In this document: piece by piece, positions 9,383-19,000 of the stretch | Numbering within the stretch: the stretch's first letter is position 1 | Layout: each line of letters starts with the position of its first letter | Source: Bacillota bacterium | Lineage (GTDB): Bacteria; Bacillota; Clostridia; Saccharofermentanales; Fastidiosipilaceae | DNA: 64,000 bases | NCBI GenBank assembly: GCA_023388435.1 | Contig: JAEWGG010000013.1 | Coordinates: 84,425 to 148,424, forward strand | Direction: 5' to 3' | Position numbers and translations under genes: made by a program | Notes under the pieces: generated by a model | What the model was told of the DNA's origin: nothing | What the model saw: only the letters and a program-made list of their open reading frames with translations | The model's database searches: none

Positions 9383-10194
9383 TGGCAAAGAAAGTGCGTG
9401 GACGGCATAGGCCGCACCTCTGGTGTCGGGCCGTGGACTGCGGACAGCCTCTGGCCGAGTCCCTGCGGCAGCTGGCCCCCCGGCCACGTGCCACGCGCCG
9501 CCTGGATCCTGCCTGCCTCCTGGCCCCGGTTCCGGCGGTGCTGGTGGCCACGGCGCGGGCGGCCCGTGAAGAGGAGGGGCGGCGCGTTTTTGAGGGGGCG
9601 AACCTCGCGACCTTTGCCTGGGCGGGCATCATCAACTCGAAGCCGCCGCGTCTGAGCATTTCTGTGCGCCCGGAGCGGCACACGTGGTCCCTGTTGGAGG
9701 AGACGGGTGAGTTCAGCGTAAATCTTGTCTCCGAGGACCTTCTGGCCGCAGCCGATTTCTGTGGGCTGCGCTCAGGTCGGGACATGGATAAATTTCAGGT
9801 CTGTGGGCTGCATGCCGTGGCCGCCGCGGAACTGGACACGGCCCCGCGGCTGGCAGAGGCCCCGCTCAGCCTGTCCTGCCGTATTTTCCAGACGCAGGTG
9901 CTGGGTTCACATATTCTCTGCCTGGCGGACATCTTGGCCGTTGAGGCGGCGGAAGACCTCTTCGATGCCGGGGGCCAGTTGCACCTGGACTGGGCCCAGT
10001 TGGTCAGTTATGAGCACGGAATGTACCGCCGCCAGAGCCAGAATCTCGGTTTCTTCGGCTACAGCCTGGCCAAGCCGGACCTGCTGAAACGCCGTCTGGG
10101 GGACAGGTATCCCAAGCGGCAGGCGAAGGCTGTGTCCAGGCCGGGGCGCCCCCGCTCTGGAACTGGCGGGAGGCGGCCCAAGGGCTCAGGCTGA
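9382..10194 (+). CDS. Flavin reductase-like (flavoredoxin-type) FMN-binding protein
   Basis: 270 residues. The middle looks like the split-barrel flavin reductase fold: NLATFAWAGIINSKPPRLSI, then SVRPERHTWSLLEETGEFSV, NLVSEDLLAAADFCG, SGRDMDKF. Residues 1-50 and the last 35 residues (Arg/Lys/Pro/Gly-rich) extend beyond the usual domain. It starts inside the TGATG overlap with the VanZ-like gene, with GAGGAG upstream. The role is probably electron transfer with FMN; the partner is unknown. Confidence 0.75.
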   Translation: MAKKVRGRHRPHLWCRAVDCGQPLAESLRQLAPRPRATRRLDPACLLAPVPAVLVATARAAREEEGRRVFEGANLATFAWAGIINSKPPRLSISVRPERHTWSLLEETGEFSVNLVSEDLLAAADFCGLRSGRDMDKFQVCGLHAVAAAELDTAPRLAEAPLSLSCRIFQTQVLGSHILCLADILAVEAAEDLFDAGGQLHLDWAQLVSYEHGMYRRQSQNLGFFGYSLAKPDLLKRRLGDRYPKRQAKAVSRPGRPRSGTGGRRPKGSG

Positions 10195-10216
10195 GACGAG
10201 CGCCAATAAACTCAAG

Positions 10217-10247
10217 AGACCCGCTGTCCTTTAAGGACGGCGGGTCT
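10217..10247 (+). terminator. Probable terminator after the flavin reductase gene
   Basis: A near-perfect inverted repeat, AGACCCGC with GCGGGTCT plus inner GTCC/GGAC, lies 22 bases past the stop. The tail GCTTCTG is only moderately T-rich. The same GGGTCTGCTTCTG string is repeated directly downstream (10242-10270), giving a short tandem repeat. Confidence 0.55.
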
Positions 10248-10342
10248 GCTTCTGTGACGGGTCTGCTTCTGCGGCGGGTCTGGGAGCCCGTGAACCGGGC
10301 GCGCAGTGCTCAGCTGTTTCCCGACTGTGCGTGTTCGGGAGC

Positions 10343-10513
10343 TTATTTCTCTTCCGTGTCATCCTGGCGACGGCGGCGCAGCAAGATGATCAGGCCCAGG
10401 ACGACGGCCAGCAGGATAACCCCTAGCCCGATAAAGATGCCGCGGCGCAAATCCTCACCGGTCTGGGGCAGGGCGAGGCTGTTAAGCATGAGGCAGAAAA
10501 GGCTGTAATCCAT
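10343..10513 (-). CDS. LPQTG microprotein (56 residues) with a sortase-type sorting signal
   Basis: Short gene reading from ATG at 10513 to TAA at 10343. The product is almost only a cell-wall sorting signal: a 14-residue hydrophobic N-terminus (MDYSLFCLMLNSLA), then LPQTGED, a hydrophobic span IFIGLGVILLAVVLGLIILL and a basic tail RRRRQDDTEEK. AGGAGGT sits 4 bases before the ATG, and an in-frame TAG lies just upstream, so it is not the end of a longer gene. It is downstream of the alcohol dehydrogenase gene on the same strand (54-base gap). Sortase substrates normally carry an extracellular domain; none exists here. Function unknown; the coding call is good. Confidence 0.72.
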   Translation of the reverse strand: MDYSLFCLMLNSLALPQTGEDLRRGIFIGLGVILLAVVLGLIILLRRRRQDDTEEK

Positions 10514-10567
10514 GGGGACCTCCTAGTGCGATTTTTGTTCCAGTGTACCACAGACAAGGTCAGCTTC

Positions 10568-11782
10568 TCAGTCCTGCTGTAGTCCCCAGCGCTCCCGCCA
10601 GGGGCGGGCCGCCTCGCGGTAGATGGCCTGGGCTTCTGCTGCGCCCATGCGGAAGTAGGCCCCGCGACGTCCGTCCTCCTCATAGCGGATGTGCTGGGCC
10701 ATCTGCGGGATGCGCTCTTCCGGGATACCCAGTTCCTTGAAGTCCAGGGGCAGGCCCCAGCGGTGCAGGAGCCGGACGAAGGCGCGGATGCCCTCCTGTG
10801 CGGCCTGGGCATCGTCGCCGTGTGCCTGTTCCGGGAAAAGGTAGCGGGCCCAGCTGGCAATTTTGGCCGGGCGGCCTTGGGCGGCGAAGTCCAGCCAGTT
10901 CGGATAGATCACGGCCAGGCCCGCCCCGTGGGCCACATCGTAGTGTAGGCTGAGCTCGTGCTCCAGCTGGTGGCAGGACCAGTCCTCGGCCTCCAGCCCC
11001 ACACCGAGGAGGCCGCAGTGGGCCATGGGCGAGGCCCACATGAGCTGGGCCCGGGCCGCGTAGTCGCGGGGGGCGACCAGGACCTGGTTAGCGGCCTGGA
11101 TGATGTCGCGCATCAGAGCCAGGCTCCAGGCGTCCGTCAGACCGGCCTCGTCCTGGGTGTTGAAGTAGCGCTCCATGATGTGGGCCAGCATGTCACAGAC
11201 TCCGCAGTAGGTCTGGTAGCTCGGCAGGCTGTAGCTGAGCTCCGGATTGAGGAAGGCGAAGCGCGGACGCAGGCAGTCGTGCCCGTAGCCCCGCTTGACC
11301 CCCTGGTCCATGAAGTTGATCACGGTCCCATCCGAGGCCTCGCTACCTGTGGCGGGAAAGGTCATGACCGTCGCTACGGGCAGGGCCTCCTCGGCAGGGA
11401 ACTGACGGCTGTAGATAGCATAGAGGGAGGGGGCCTCGGAACGGGCGAAGACGGCCGCAGCCTTGGCGGAATCCAGGGCTGAGCCGCCCCCCAAGGCCAG
11501 AATGCAGTCCAGCTCCTGTTCACGGCAGAGTCGTCCCGCCTCCTCGGCCAGTTCGGCACGGGGATTCGGCACCACGCCGCCCAGCTCCCAGTAGCTCAGC
11601 CCCTCGGCTTCCAGGTCTGCCCTGATCTGGTCCAGAAGCCCGGAGCGGCGCACCGAGTTCTGCCCGTAGTGCAGGAGGATGCGGCGAAAGCCGGCATTCT
11701 TGAGGACGGAGGCCGCCTGGCGCTCGACGCCGCGGCCGAAGAAGTACTCAGTAGGGCTGACGAAGTGAAAATTGTGCAGCAT
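10568..11782 (-). CDS. Iron-containing alcohol dehydrogenase (butanol dehydrogenase-like)
   Basis: 404 residues. Group III alcohol dehydrogenase features: N-terminal PTEYFFGRGV, nucleotide-binding loop LALGGGSALDSAKAAAVF, and metal-site region MLAHIMERYFN and HQLEHELSLHYDVAHGAGLA. The family reduces aldehydes to alcohols with NAD(P)H at the end of fermentation. AGGGAG lies upstream of the ATG. A terminator for the previous minus-strand gene lies just before it, so it has its own transcription start or relies on readthrough. Substrate not determinable. Confidence 0.92.
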   Translation of the reverse strand: MLHNFHFVSPTEYFFGRGVERQAASVLKNAGFRRILLHYGQNSVRRSGLLDQIRADLEAEGLSYWELGGVVPNPRAELAEEAGRLCREQELDCILALGGGSALDSAKAAAVFARSEAPSLYAIYSRQFPAEEALPVATVMTFPATGSEASDGTVINFMDQGVKRGYGHDCLRPRFAFLNPELSYSLPSYQTYCGVCDMLAHIMERYFNTQDEAGLTDAWSLALMRDIIQAANQVLVAPRDYAARAQLMWASPMAHCGLLGVGLEAEDWSCHQLEHELSLHYDVAHGAGLAVIYPNWLDFAAQGRPAKIASWARYLFPEQAHGDDAQAAQEGIRAFVRLLHRWGLPLDFKELGIPEERIPQMAQHIRYEEDGRRGAYFRMGAAEAQAIYREAARPWRERWGLQQD

Positions 11783-11800
11783 GACGTTTATCTCCCTAAT

Positions 11801-11832
11801 AAAAAAGGCTCGCCCCGCGAGGGGGCGGCCCA
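11801..11832 (-). terminator. Rho-independent terminator
   Basis: Read on the minus strand: GCCGCCCC...GGGGCGAGCC stem followed by CTTTTTTATTA. It lies directly after the stop of the 132-residue gene and before the alcohol dehydrogenase start. Confidence 0.85.
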
Positions 11833-11841
11833 GTTTCAGGT

Positions 11842-12240
11842 CTAATCCCGCACCGTGGTCTTGGGCAGGGGCCGTTCCTCTTCCTGGTCGTGGACGACGC
11901 TGCAGTTGATACCGCCGTGGTACTGCTCGATAAACTGGGTGAGCAGCTCCTGGTCACGGCGCTTTTCACACTTGAGGATGAGGTGCTGGTGGCGGCTGAG
12001 TTCAAGAATGGACGAGAGGCCGATCAGTGCGGAGAGCATGCTCTTGGCCACGAGGCAGTCGTGCTCTGGCGTGCAGATGGCGATGCGGCCCTCGGCGGAC
12101 TGGATGAGGGCGTGCAGGGCTTGGAGCTCCTGGGCGCCGACGCTGGTCTTGCCCTGGTCCTGGCCCTCTGCTAACAGTTCCTGGGTACGCGGTGGGTAGT
12201 CATCGGAGACCCTGTGTTCAGGCTCACTCTGTGTGTTCAT
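11842..12240 (-). CDS. Unknown small soluble protein (132 residues)
   Basis: Not recognised. The protein is soluble, with an acidic polar N-terminus (about 40 residues), a middle part with SAEGRIAICTPEHDC and a leucine-rich helix (SALIGLSSILELSRHQHLIL), and a polar end. There are three Cys residues. The coding call rests on context: an ideal promoter (TTGACA, 16 bases, TATACT) upstream on this strand, AGAGGA before the ATG, and a strong terminator directly downstream. It is therefore a stand-alone transcription unit. The overlapping plus-strand frames lack such signals. Confidence 0.7.
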   Translation of the reverse strand: MNTQSEPEHRVSDDYPPRTQELLAEGQDQGKTSVGAQELQALHALIQSAEGRIAICTPEHDCLVAKSMLSALIGLSSILELSRHQHLILKCEKRRDQELLTQFIEQYHGGINCSVVHDQEEERPLPKTTVRD

Positions 12241-12282
12241 GTTCTTCCTCTCTCAAAATGGGCCCGACGCTCGGGCTTTGCG

Positions 12283-12314
12283 CTATACTTCTAGATGTTG
12301 AATAAAGAGTATAG
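12283..12314 (-). promoter_or_regulatory. Dyad overlapping the -10 of the unknown gene
   Basis: CTATACT (12283-12289) and AGTATAG (12308-12314) form a perfect 7-base inverted repeat with an 18-base gap. The right arm coincides with the -10 element of the promoter, so a repressor could bind here. Symmetry is seen; regulation is inferred. Confidence 0.35.
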
Positions 12315-12335
12315 AGCATGCGGGGAACTTGTCAA
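12308..12335 (-). promoter_or_regulatory. Sigma-A type promoter for the 132-residue gene
   Basis: On the minus strand TTGACA (12335-12330), a 16-base spacer, and TATACT (12313-12308). This is a near-consensus housekeeping promoter about 68 bases before the start codon. Confidence 0.8.
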
Positions 12336-12413
12336 TGTGCGGGATCACGTTTTGCGCAGTGCAGTGTCGGGTCACCTGGATGAGATGGGGCCCGAACCCC
12401 GAAGGAGGCTGTC

Positions 12414-14189
12414 GTGGACAAGTGCAGGGAGATCTCGCTGTATCACTATCTGAAACCTTATAAAAAAAGTCTGATTCTAGGCCCCCTGTTCAAGCTTTTT
12501 GAAGCGGCGGTGGAGTTGCTATTACCCTTTTTTCTGGCGCGACTGATCGATGAGGGCCTGCGGAGAGGAGAGGCGGGGCCGGTCTGGACCTATATTGGCC
12601 TGATGCTGCTTCTGGTCTGCGCGGGGGCGGGGGCGGCCTTCGCCTGCCAGTACATGGCCTCTGTCTGTTCTCAGGCCTTTGCCCGCGCCCTGCGCGAGGC
12701 GGGGCTCAAAAAAGTGATGGAGGCGGAGCAGGTGGCCCTGGAGCGCCTGGGGCAGGGCTCGATCCTGAATCGACTGACTGCGGACATCAATCAGATTGCC
12801 CTGGCTCTGGCCATGGCCATCCGTCTCCTGTCCCGCGCCCCCTTTCTCTGCATCGGCTCCCTGGTCTGCGCCTTCGTCCTCTACCCCCCCTATGCCTGGT
12901 ATATGCTCTGGGCCGTCCTGCTGACCAGTGCCCTGCTCTTCGGCCTGATGTGGCTCTGTGTGCGGCACTACCGTCGCAGTCAGACCGCCTTGGACCGCCT
13001 CGTCTGGAGGGTGCGGGATAATCTCTCTGGCCTCTTCACTCTGCGCGCCTTTTCGCGGGAGGAGGCGGAGCGCCAGAACTGGACCCGGGAGAATCAGTGC
13101 TACAGTCAAGAGTCCAGGCGGGCGGGGAATTACACGGCGCTGATGAATCCGTTTAGCACCTTGATTTTTAATCTGCTTATCGCCCTGTTGGTCTATCTGG
13201 CTCCTAGGGCCCTACGTCTGGGGGACCTGAGCCAGGGTCAGCTGATCGCCTTTATTAACTATCTGAACCAGATTGTCCTGGCCATGATGGTGGTGGCCAA
13301 TCTCGTAATTCTCTATCCCCGGGCCTATACGGCCCAGCTGCGGCTGAAGGAAGTTCTGGCCCTGGAATCTGAGGCCGGGGCCCAGAGGCTCCGACGGAAT
13401 TCTGCACCTGGAGGCACGAAGCGCTGTCAGGAGGAGCCGGGGCGCCCTGCCCCGCTGCTCCGTGTTGCGGGCCTCAGCTACCGCTATCCTGGAGCCCAGG
13501 CTCCGGCTCTGGAAGATCTTGATTTTTGCCTTGCGGAGGGGGAGAGCCTGGGACTTATTGGGTCCACCGGAGCGGGCAAGTCGACCCTTCTGCGCCTGAT
13601 CCAGGGCCTGGACTTCCCAGAGCGAGGCGCTATTTACTGGCGGGGCCAGACCCTCTGTAGCATGGATCTGAGCCAGTTGCGCCAGAGCCAGGCGGTGGTG
13701 CCCCAGCAGTCCCAGTTGTTGGCGGGCAGCCTGCGGGAGAATCTCTGCCTCGGCCTGCCTGCGGATAAGCTGCCCTCGGAATCGGAGCTCTGGTCCGCCT
13801 TGGAGACCGCCCAGGCAGCGGACTTCGTCCGTGACAGGGGCGGGCTGGATCAGCCTGTGGAGACAGGAGGGGCCAACTATTCGGGGGGACAGCGTCAGCG
13901 CCTGGCCGTGGCCCGGGCCCTGCTGCGGCCTGCTGAATTGTACCTCCTGGACAGTGCCAGCTCTGCTCTGGACTACCGGACGGAGAAAAAACTGATGCAG
14001 GGACTTGCCCAGCGCCTGGAGGGCAAGGCACTGATCTGTATCTCCCAGCGCGTCCACTGCGTGCGCGGTCTGGGCCGGATCCTCGTCCTGGACCAGGGGA
14101 GGCCAGTCGGCCTTGGCAGCCACCAGGAACTCCTGTCCTCCTGTCAGATCTATAGGGAACTGGCCGCCAGCCAGATGGAGGAAGCTTAA
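12414..14189 (+). CDS. ABC exporter half-transporter, subunit A (degenerate ATPase site)
   Basis: 591 residues: six-helix membrane domain then an ATPase domain. Walker A is GSTGAGKST and the signature is YSGGQRQR, but Walker B reads LYLLDSASSALD, so the catalytic Glu is Ser. That marks the degenerate member of a heterodimeric exporter. Start is GTG at 12414 with AAGGAGG 6 bases upstream. Its stop is directly followed by the ATG of subunit B. Residues about 320-350 form an unusual Arg/Pro/Gly-rich linker between the domains. Substrate (drug, lipid or peptide) unknown. Confidence 0.9.
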   Translation: MDKCREISLYHYLKPYKKSLILGPLFKLFEAAVELLLPFFLARLIDEGLRRGEAGPVWTYIGLMLLLVCAGAGAAFACQYMASVCSQAFARALREAGLKKVMEAEQVALERLGQGSILNRLTADINQIALALAMAIRLLSRAPFLCIGSLVCAFVLYPPYAWYMLWAVLLTSALLFGLMWLCVRHYRRSQTALDRLVWRVRDNLSGLFTLRAFSREEAERQNWTRENQCYSQESRRAGNYTALMNPFSTLIFNLLIALLVYLAPRALRLGDLSQGQLIAFINYLNQIVLAMMVVANLVILYPRAYTAQLRLKEVLALESEAGAQRLRRNSAPGGTKRCQEEPGRPAPLLRVAGLSYRYPGAQAPALEDLDFCLAEGESLGLIGSTGAGKSTLLRLIQGLDFPERGAIYWRGQTLCSMDLSQLRQSQAVVPQQSQLLAGSLRENLCLGLPADKLPSESELWSALETAQAADFVRDRGGLDQPVETGGANYSGGQRQRLAVARALLRPAELYLLDSASSALDYRTEKKLMQGLAQRLEGKALICISQRVHCVRGLGRILVLDQGRPVGLGSHQELLSSCQIYRELAASQMEEA

Positions 14190-16070
14190 ATGCCTATTCT
14201 GAGTTTTTTTCAGACACCCCAGGTAGATGCCGCGGCGGGGGCCCAGCAGGAGCGGCCCTATCCCCGGTCCCAGCTCTACCGCCTGCTCGCCCGTCAGCTG
14301 TATCCGGACTGGCCCAGCCTTCTCCTTGCCGCCCTGGCGGGTCTGAGCTCCGCCCTGGCCCTGCTCCTGGCCCCCCTCTTCCTCAGTCGCAGCCTTGACC
14401 TGCTCGGCGAACTGGCTTCGGGACAGGACCGTGCGGCCCATAGCGGTCTGAGCTTCCTGGCCCGCTGGCAGCTGGAGGACCTGCCCCAGCTCAGTCTCTG
14501 GCTCCTCGGTCTCTATCTCGGCTACGCCCTCTCCGTTTACCTTATGCGCCTGCTGCTGGAGGGGCTGCTGGCCCGACTTGGACAGCGTCTGCGCCAGGCT
14601 GGATTTGAGCAGCTCCAGGCGATAACGGTGGTCCAGGTTCGCCGCCGCCCCGAGGGAGATGTCCTCCTGCGCCTGACAGGCGATGTGGACCAGCTGGTCG
14701 ATGGCCTGCGCCAGACCTTTGTACAGATTTTTACTGGCCTGCCCCTGCTTCTGGGAGCCCTGGTCCTACTTCTGCGGCTCAGTCTCTGGGCGGCTCTCCT
14801 GACCCTCTTTCTGAGTCCCCTCGGTTTCTGGCTGAGCTCCTTCATCAGCCGCCGCTCGGGCCGCTATTTCAGCAGCCAAGCTTCGGCCCTGGCCGCAGTG
14901 AATAGCAGGGTGGATGAGGACCTGCGGGCCTGGCAGCTCCTCCGCGTCTTCGGGGCCAGCCCACAGCGCCTGGAAGCCTTTGCAGAGCGGAGTGCGACCC
15001 TCTACGAGCAGGGCTGGCGGGCCCAATTCTATTCGGCCCTTGTCAATCCTGCGGCCCGTTTCGTCAACAATGTCAGTTACCTCCTGACCGCCCTTCTAGC
15101 GGCCCTCCTTGTCCTGGCGGGGCAGTTCAGCATCGGCCTGCTTACGGCAGTGCTCAGCTATACCCTGCAATTTGGCAAGCCCATCAACGAGATCTCAGGA
15201 GTCATCGGCCAGCTGCAAAATGGTCTGGCCTCGGCCGAGCGCATTTTTCATTTTTTGGAGGAGCCGCCAAAAGTCGAGGCTCAAAAAGTACTCCAGCTGC
15301 GGCGGGGTGACATAGACTTTTGCCACCTGGACTTCGCCTACGAGCCTGGACGCCCTCTGATGCGGGACGTGAACATCCACTGTCCTGCGGGCACGGTGAC
15401 GGCAATTGTCGGACCGACGGGGGCGGGGAAGACGACTCTGGTCAATCTGCTCCTGCGCTTCTATGAGCCCCAGGGCGGCTGTATTCGCATTGATGGACAG
15501 GACATCCGGGACTGCTCGCGGGCCTCGCTGCGCCGCCACATCGGTATGGTCCTCCAGGACGCCCGTCTTTTTGAGGGCAGCGTGCGGGACAACATTGCTG
15601 TGGGTCGCCCTGGGGCCAGTCTGGAGGAGGTCCAGGCGGCGGCCAGGGCCTCCCTTGCCCAGCACTTCATCGAGCGCCTGCCCCAGGGCTATGACACCGT
15701 GCTGCACAACGGCGGCGAGGGTCTGTCAGCGGGCCAGAAACAGTTGATTACTGTGGCCCGCATGTTTCTCATGGCCCCGCGCATCCTGATTCTGGATGAG
15801 GCCACCTCGGCCCTGGACAGCCGCAGTGAGGCTCTGGTTCAGGAGGCTTTTAAGCGGCTGGTGGCGGGGCGGACCTGCTTTGTCATCGCCCACCGTCTGA
15901 GCACCGTCCGCCAGGCGGATCAGATCCTGGTTATGGACGGCGGACAGGTGCTGGAACAGGGCAGCCACGAGGAATTGCTGGCCGCCGGGGGACTGTACCG
16001 TGAACTCTACGACAGCCAGTATGAGGCCGCGGCGGGGCTGTCACCAGGGACCCCGCCCAGCGCGATCTAA
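14190..16070 (+). CDS. ABC exporter half-transporter, subunit B (catalytic ATPase site)
   Basis: 626 residues: membrane domain plus ATPase domain with Walker A GPTGAGKTT, Walker B ILILDEATSALD and H-loop VIAHRLSTVR all canonical. Its signature is LSAGQKQ, not LSGGQ. With subunit A this gives one intact ATP site (Walker A/B of B with the signature of A) and one degenerate site (Walker B of A with the signature of B), as in known heterodimeric exporters. It begins at the base after the upstream stop codon. A proline-rich tail ends the protein. Confidence 0.92.
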   Translation: MPILSFFQTPQVDAAAGAQQERPYPRSQLYRLLARQLYPDWPSLLLAALAGLSSALALLLAPLFLSRSLDLLGELASGQDRAAHSGLSFLARWQLEDLPQLSLWLLGLYLGYALSVYLMRLLLEGLLARLGQRLRQAGFEQLQAITVVQVRRRPEGDVLLRLTGDVDQLVDGLRQTFVQIFTGLPLLLGALVLLLRLSLWAALLTLFLSPLGFWLSSFISRRSGRYFSSQASALAAVNSRVDEDLRAWQLLRVFGASPQRLEAFAERSATLYEQGWRAQFYSALVNPAARFVNNVSYLLTALLAALLVLAGQFSIGLLTAVLSYTLQFGKPINEISGVIGQLQNGLASAERIFHFLEEPPKVEAQKVLQLRRGDIDFCHLDFAYEPGRPLMRDVNIHCPAGTVTAIVGPTGAGKTTLVNLLLRFYEPQGGCIRIDGQDIRDCSRASLRRHIGMVLQDARLFEGSVRDNIAVGRPGASLEEVQAAARASLAQHFIERLPQGYDTVLHNGGEGLSAGQKQLITVARMFLMAPRILILDEATSALDSRSEALVQEAFKRLVAGRTCFVIAHRLSTVRQADQILVMDGGQVLEQGSHEELLAAGGLYRELYDSQYEAAAGLSPGTPPSAI

Positions 16071-16098
16071 ACCAGAAAGCAGGAGAGAAAAGTCAGTT

Positions 16099-19000
16099 AT
16101 GTCCATGCGCATCATCTACGGCAAGCAGATCGGGGCCCTGCGCGACCGCATCCTCGATGAGATCGTACAGGCGGACCACAGTGAGCGCCGTCTCTACCTT
16201 GTGGCCCCGGCCAGCCGCACCTTGCTGCTGGAGCGTCGTTATCTGGAGCGCACGCCGGCGGGGACTCTGATGCGGGCGGAGGTGCTGAATATGAGTCGCC
16301 TCCTGCTTCGCATCTGGGAGCTGCTGGGCAAGAGCCTGAGTCCCCAGCTCTCAGACCAGGGTCAGGCCCTGCTCCTGCGCCGTCTCTTTCAGGAAGAGGA
16401 GCGTCAGTACCCTGTTCTGGCGCCCCTGCTGCGCAAAGCGGGCTACCAGAGCGTCATCCTGGAAGACCTGGCCAGCCTGCGGCAGGCCGGACTCACTGCC
16501 GCCAGTCTGGAGAGCCTGGCCGCGGACTACGCCGCAGAGGAAGCGGCGTCTGGCGTCCAGGGCCTGTTCTCCTACCTGCAACAAAAATGGCTGGAGCTGG
16601 CCCGCCTCCTGCGCCGAATGGAGGAGCTTGGACTGAGTATGGGCCGCCGCTGGCAGATACAGGATGAGGAAGTTCTGGCGGACTTCCTGGAAGATTTACA
16701 GCGGCGCAGACTTCAGGGGGCAGAACTCTCGGCCACCGAGGAGGAGCTGTTGCGGCACCTGGCGAGCAGCCGCTTCTATTTTTGGGGTCAGATGGAGCTG
16801 CGCGAGCTCTCCTGTCAGGCTGAGCGGGTTCTGCGGGGCCTGGACCAATTGGGGGCAGAGCTGGTCCTCGCCATTCCCTGTGACTTTTGGGCGGAACAGC
16901 GTCAGGCCCAGGAGCAGGGGGCCCTGCTCTGGCAGCCCGCCCGCCGCGTCCTGGCCTCCTTTTTGCGCCGACACCCCACGGCCGAGGTGGAACGGCTGGA
17001 GACCTCCACAGCCCTGGCTGAGGTTCTGGAGGCGGTCTATCCGCCAGCTGAGACTGGCCAGCGAGGAGGGCCAGCTCCTGCGGCTGCCCCAGACCTGCTG
17101 ATTCAGGGGCGGGCGAAGAGCCAGGAGGAGCTCTACACCCAGCTCGCCGCCTATATTCGCCAACGCTGTCGCCAGGACCAGCTGCGCTACAGTGACTTCG
17201 TAATCTGCCTGGGCAGCCTCAGTTACGACCAGGGCCGCCTGCTTCAGTGCCTTGAAGAGGCGGGGATTGGAGCCTACCTCAATGAGCGCTACAGCCTCCA
17301 GCAGAGCCATCTCTATCAGGAACTTCTGGCTTATTTTGCCCTCCAGCAAAGCGGCTGGAAGCGTCCGGACCTGACCCGTTACCTCCACTATCGTTTTGGC
17401 GCTGAGCGGACGGAGCTCTGGGCTGAGACCCAGGCCTTTCTCCGCTATTGTCGGGCGCTGGATCTGGAGGGCTGGCGCCTGCACCGGCACTTTTCGCGCT
17501 CAGCCACTGCGGAACGGGAGCTCTGTAAGGAGGACCCGCCTGAATCGCCGCCCTATATGCATACGCAGGGAATGGCCAGGGCCTACTATCGGCGCTACCT
17601 GGCTCCTCTCTACGAACGGCGGCCACGGGGCCAGGGCCAGCTCAGCAGCGGGGCGTTCACGGACTTTATTGGCGAATATGAAAAATGCACGGAGCTTGAG
17701 CGGCGCTGTCGGCAGCGCTGTAAAGCGGCCTCTGAGGCGGGGCGCTCCGAGGAGAGTCGGCGGGAGGTCGGGGCCTGGAACAGCCTGCTTGGATTCTTGC
17801 AGGACCTCCAGGACTTGCTGGGACCTGAGCAGCTGCTGCCGTTGGGAGACTACCTGGACCTGCTGCGGCAGGCCGCCACGGCCAGTCGCAGGGGCAGCCT
17901 CCCCAACCGTATAGACCAGGTCTACCTGGCCCGCCCCGACGCCTGCCTCGCCACAGAGCCCCAGGAGCTGATCATTCTGGGCCTTCCTGAGGGCGGTTTC
18001 TTCGACGAACCGGAACAGCCCAGTCTGCTGGGGGAGCTGGACTGCCACTATCTGGATAGGGCGCTCGAGGAGGGCCGCAGATTGCGCCCAGGGACCCAGG
18101 ATGGCCCCTATGCGGAGAGCTTCAAGTTTTACCAGCTCCTGTCCCAGGTGCGGGGGCGCTTGAGCCTCTTTATCGAGGAGCAGTCGAGAGACAAGCTTCC
18201 CCCGATCTGGGCAAAATTGGCGGAGCGGCTACCCGCCGCCCGCTACAGCTGGACCCAGCCCTATCCAGAGTACTGGGAACAGGAGCGTTGCCGCCGCCAG
18301 GTCTGGGCCCAGCAGACTTCCGCCCCAGGGCCCATCCCTCTGGAGGGACTGGAGCGTCTAGACGGCTTTCCTGGAGTTCAGATTAACAATACGGAATACC
18401 TCAAACTCATCCCCGAAAAACTTTCCATCAGCCAGTTGGACGTCTACGCCCAGTGTCCCTATAGCTACTGGATGAAATACATCCTCGGTCTTGAGGAGAG
18501 CCAGGACGTCAATATCGAGGCCGCCCGCATGGGCAGTCTGCGCCACCTGCTTGTGGAGCAGCTCATGGCCTCGTTACAGATTAACCTTGGGGACGACGAG
18601 CTTAGAGCTCTGAAGCAGGACCAGTCGGTCAAACTGCAGCTCAGTAAAGTCCACGAGGCGTACCAGAAAAAAATTACAGAGCTGGCCGCCAGCGAAGCGG
18701 CCTTCTGTCAGGCCAGCCAGCCGGAGCAGCTCTGGGAGCTCCTGCAAAAGGCACTGGAAGAACTGCCCGCAGCGGAGCGCTTTTTGGAGCGCGGCCGCTT
18801 CGGACCCTATATACGCGAACTTATCTGCCTCTTTGAGGACCAGCGTCAGGCCCTTCTGGAAGACCTGCGCCAAAAGGACAAGGAGGCGGGTGAGCAAATT
18901 TTTTTACCAGTCTTCAACGAATGGGACTTCCAGCTGCAACTGCCGTGTCCCAACGAAAACAAAAATCGCTCAGAGGCCGAAAGAAGCGTGCAGATTCAGG

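Noticed and set aside
10242..10270. Short repeats GGGTCTGCTTCTG as the start of a CRISPR or other array
   Set aside because: Only two full copies, directly adjacent and next to a terminator; no spacers and no cas genes.
16000..16098. Longer N-terminus for AddB
   Set aside because: This part overlaps the end of the ABC subunit B gene in another frame, is Arg/Ser/Pro-rich, and the start at 16099 has a proper RBS.
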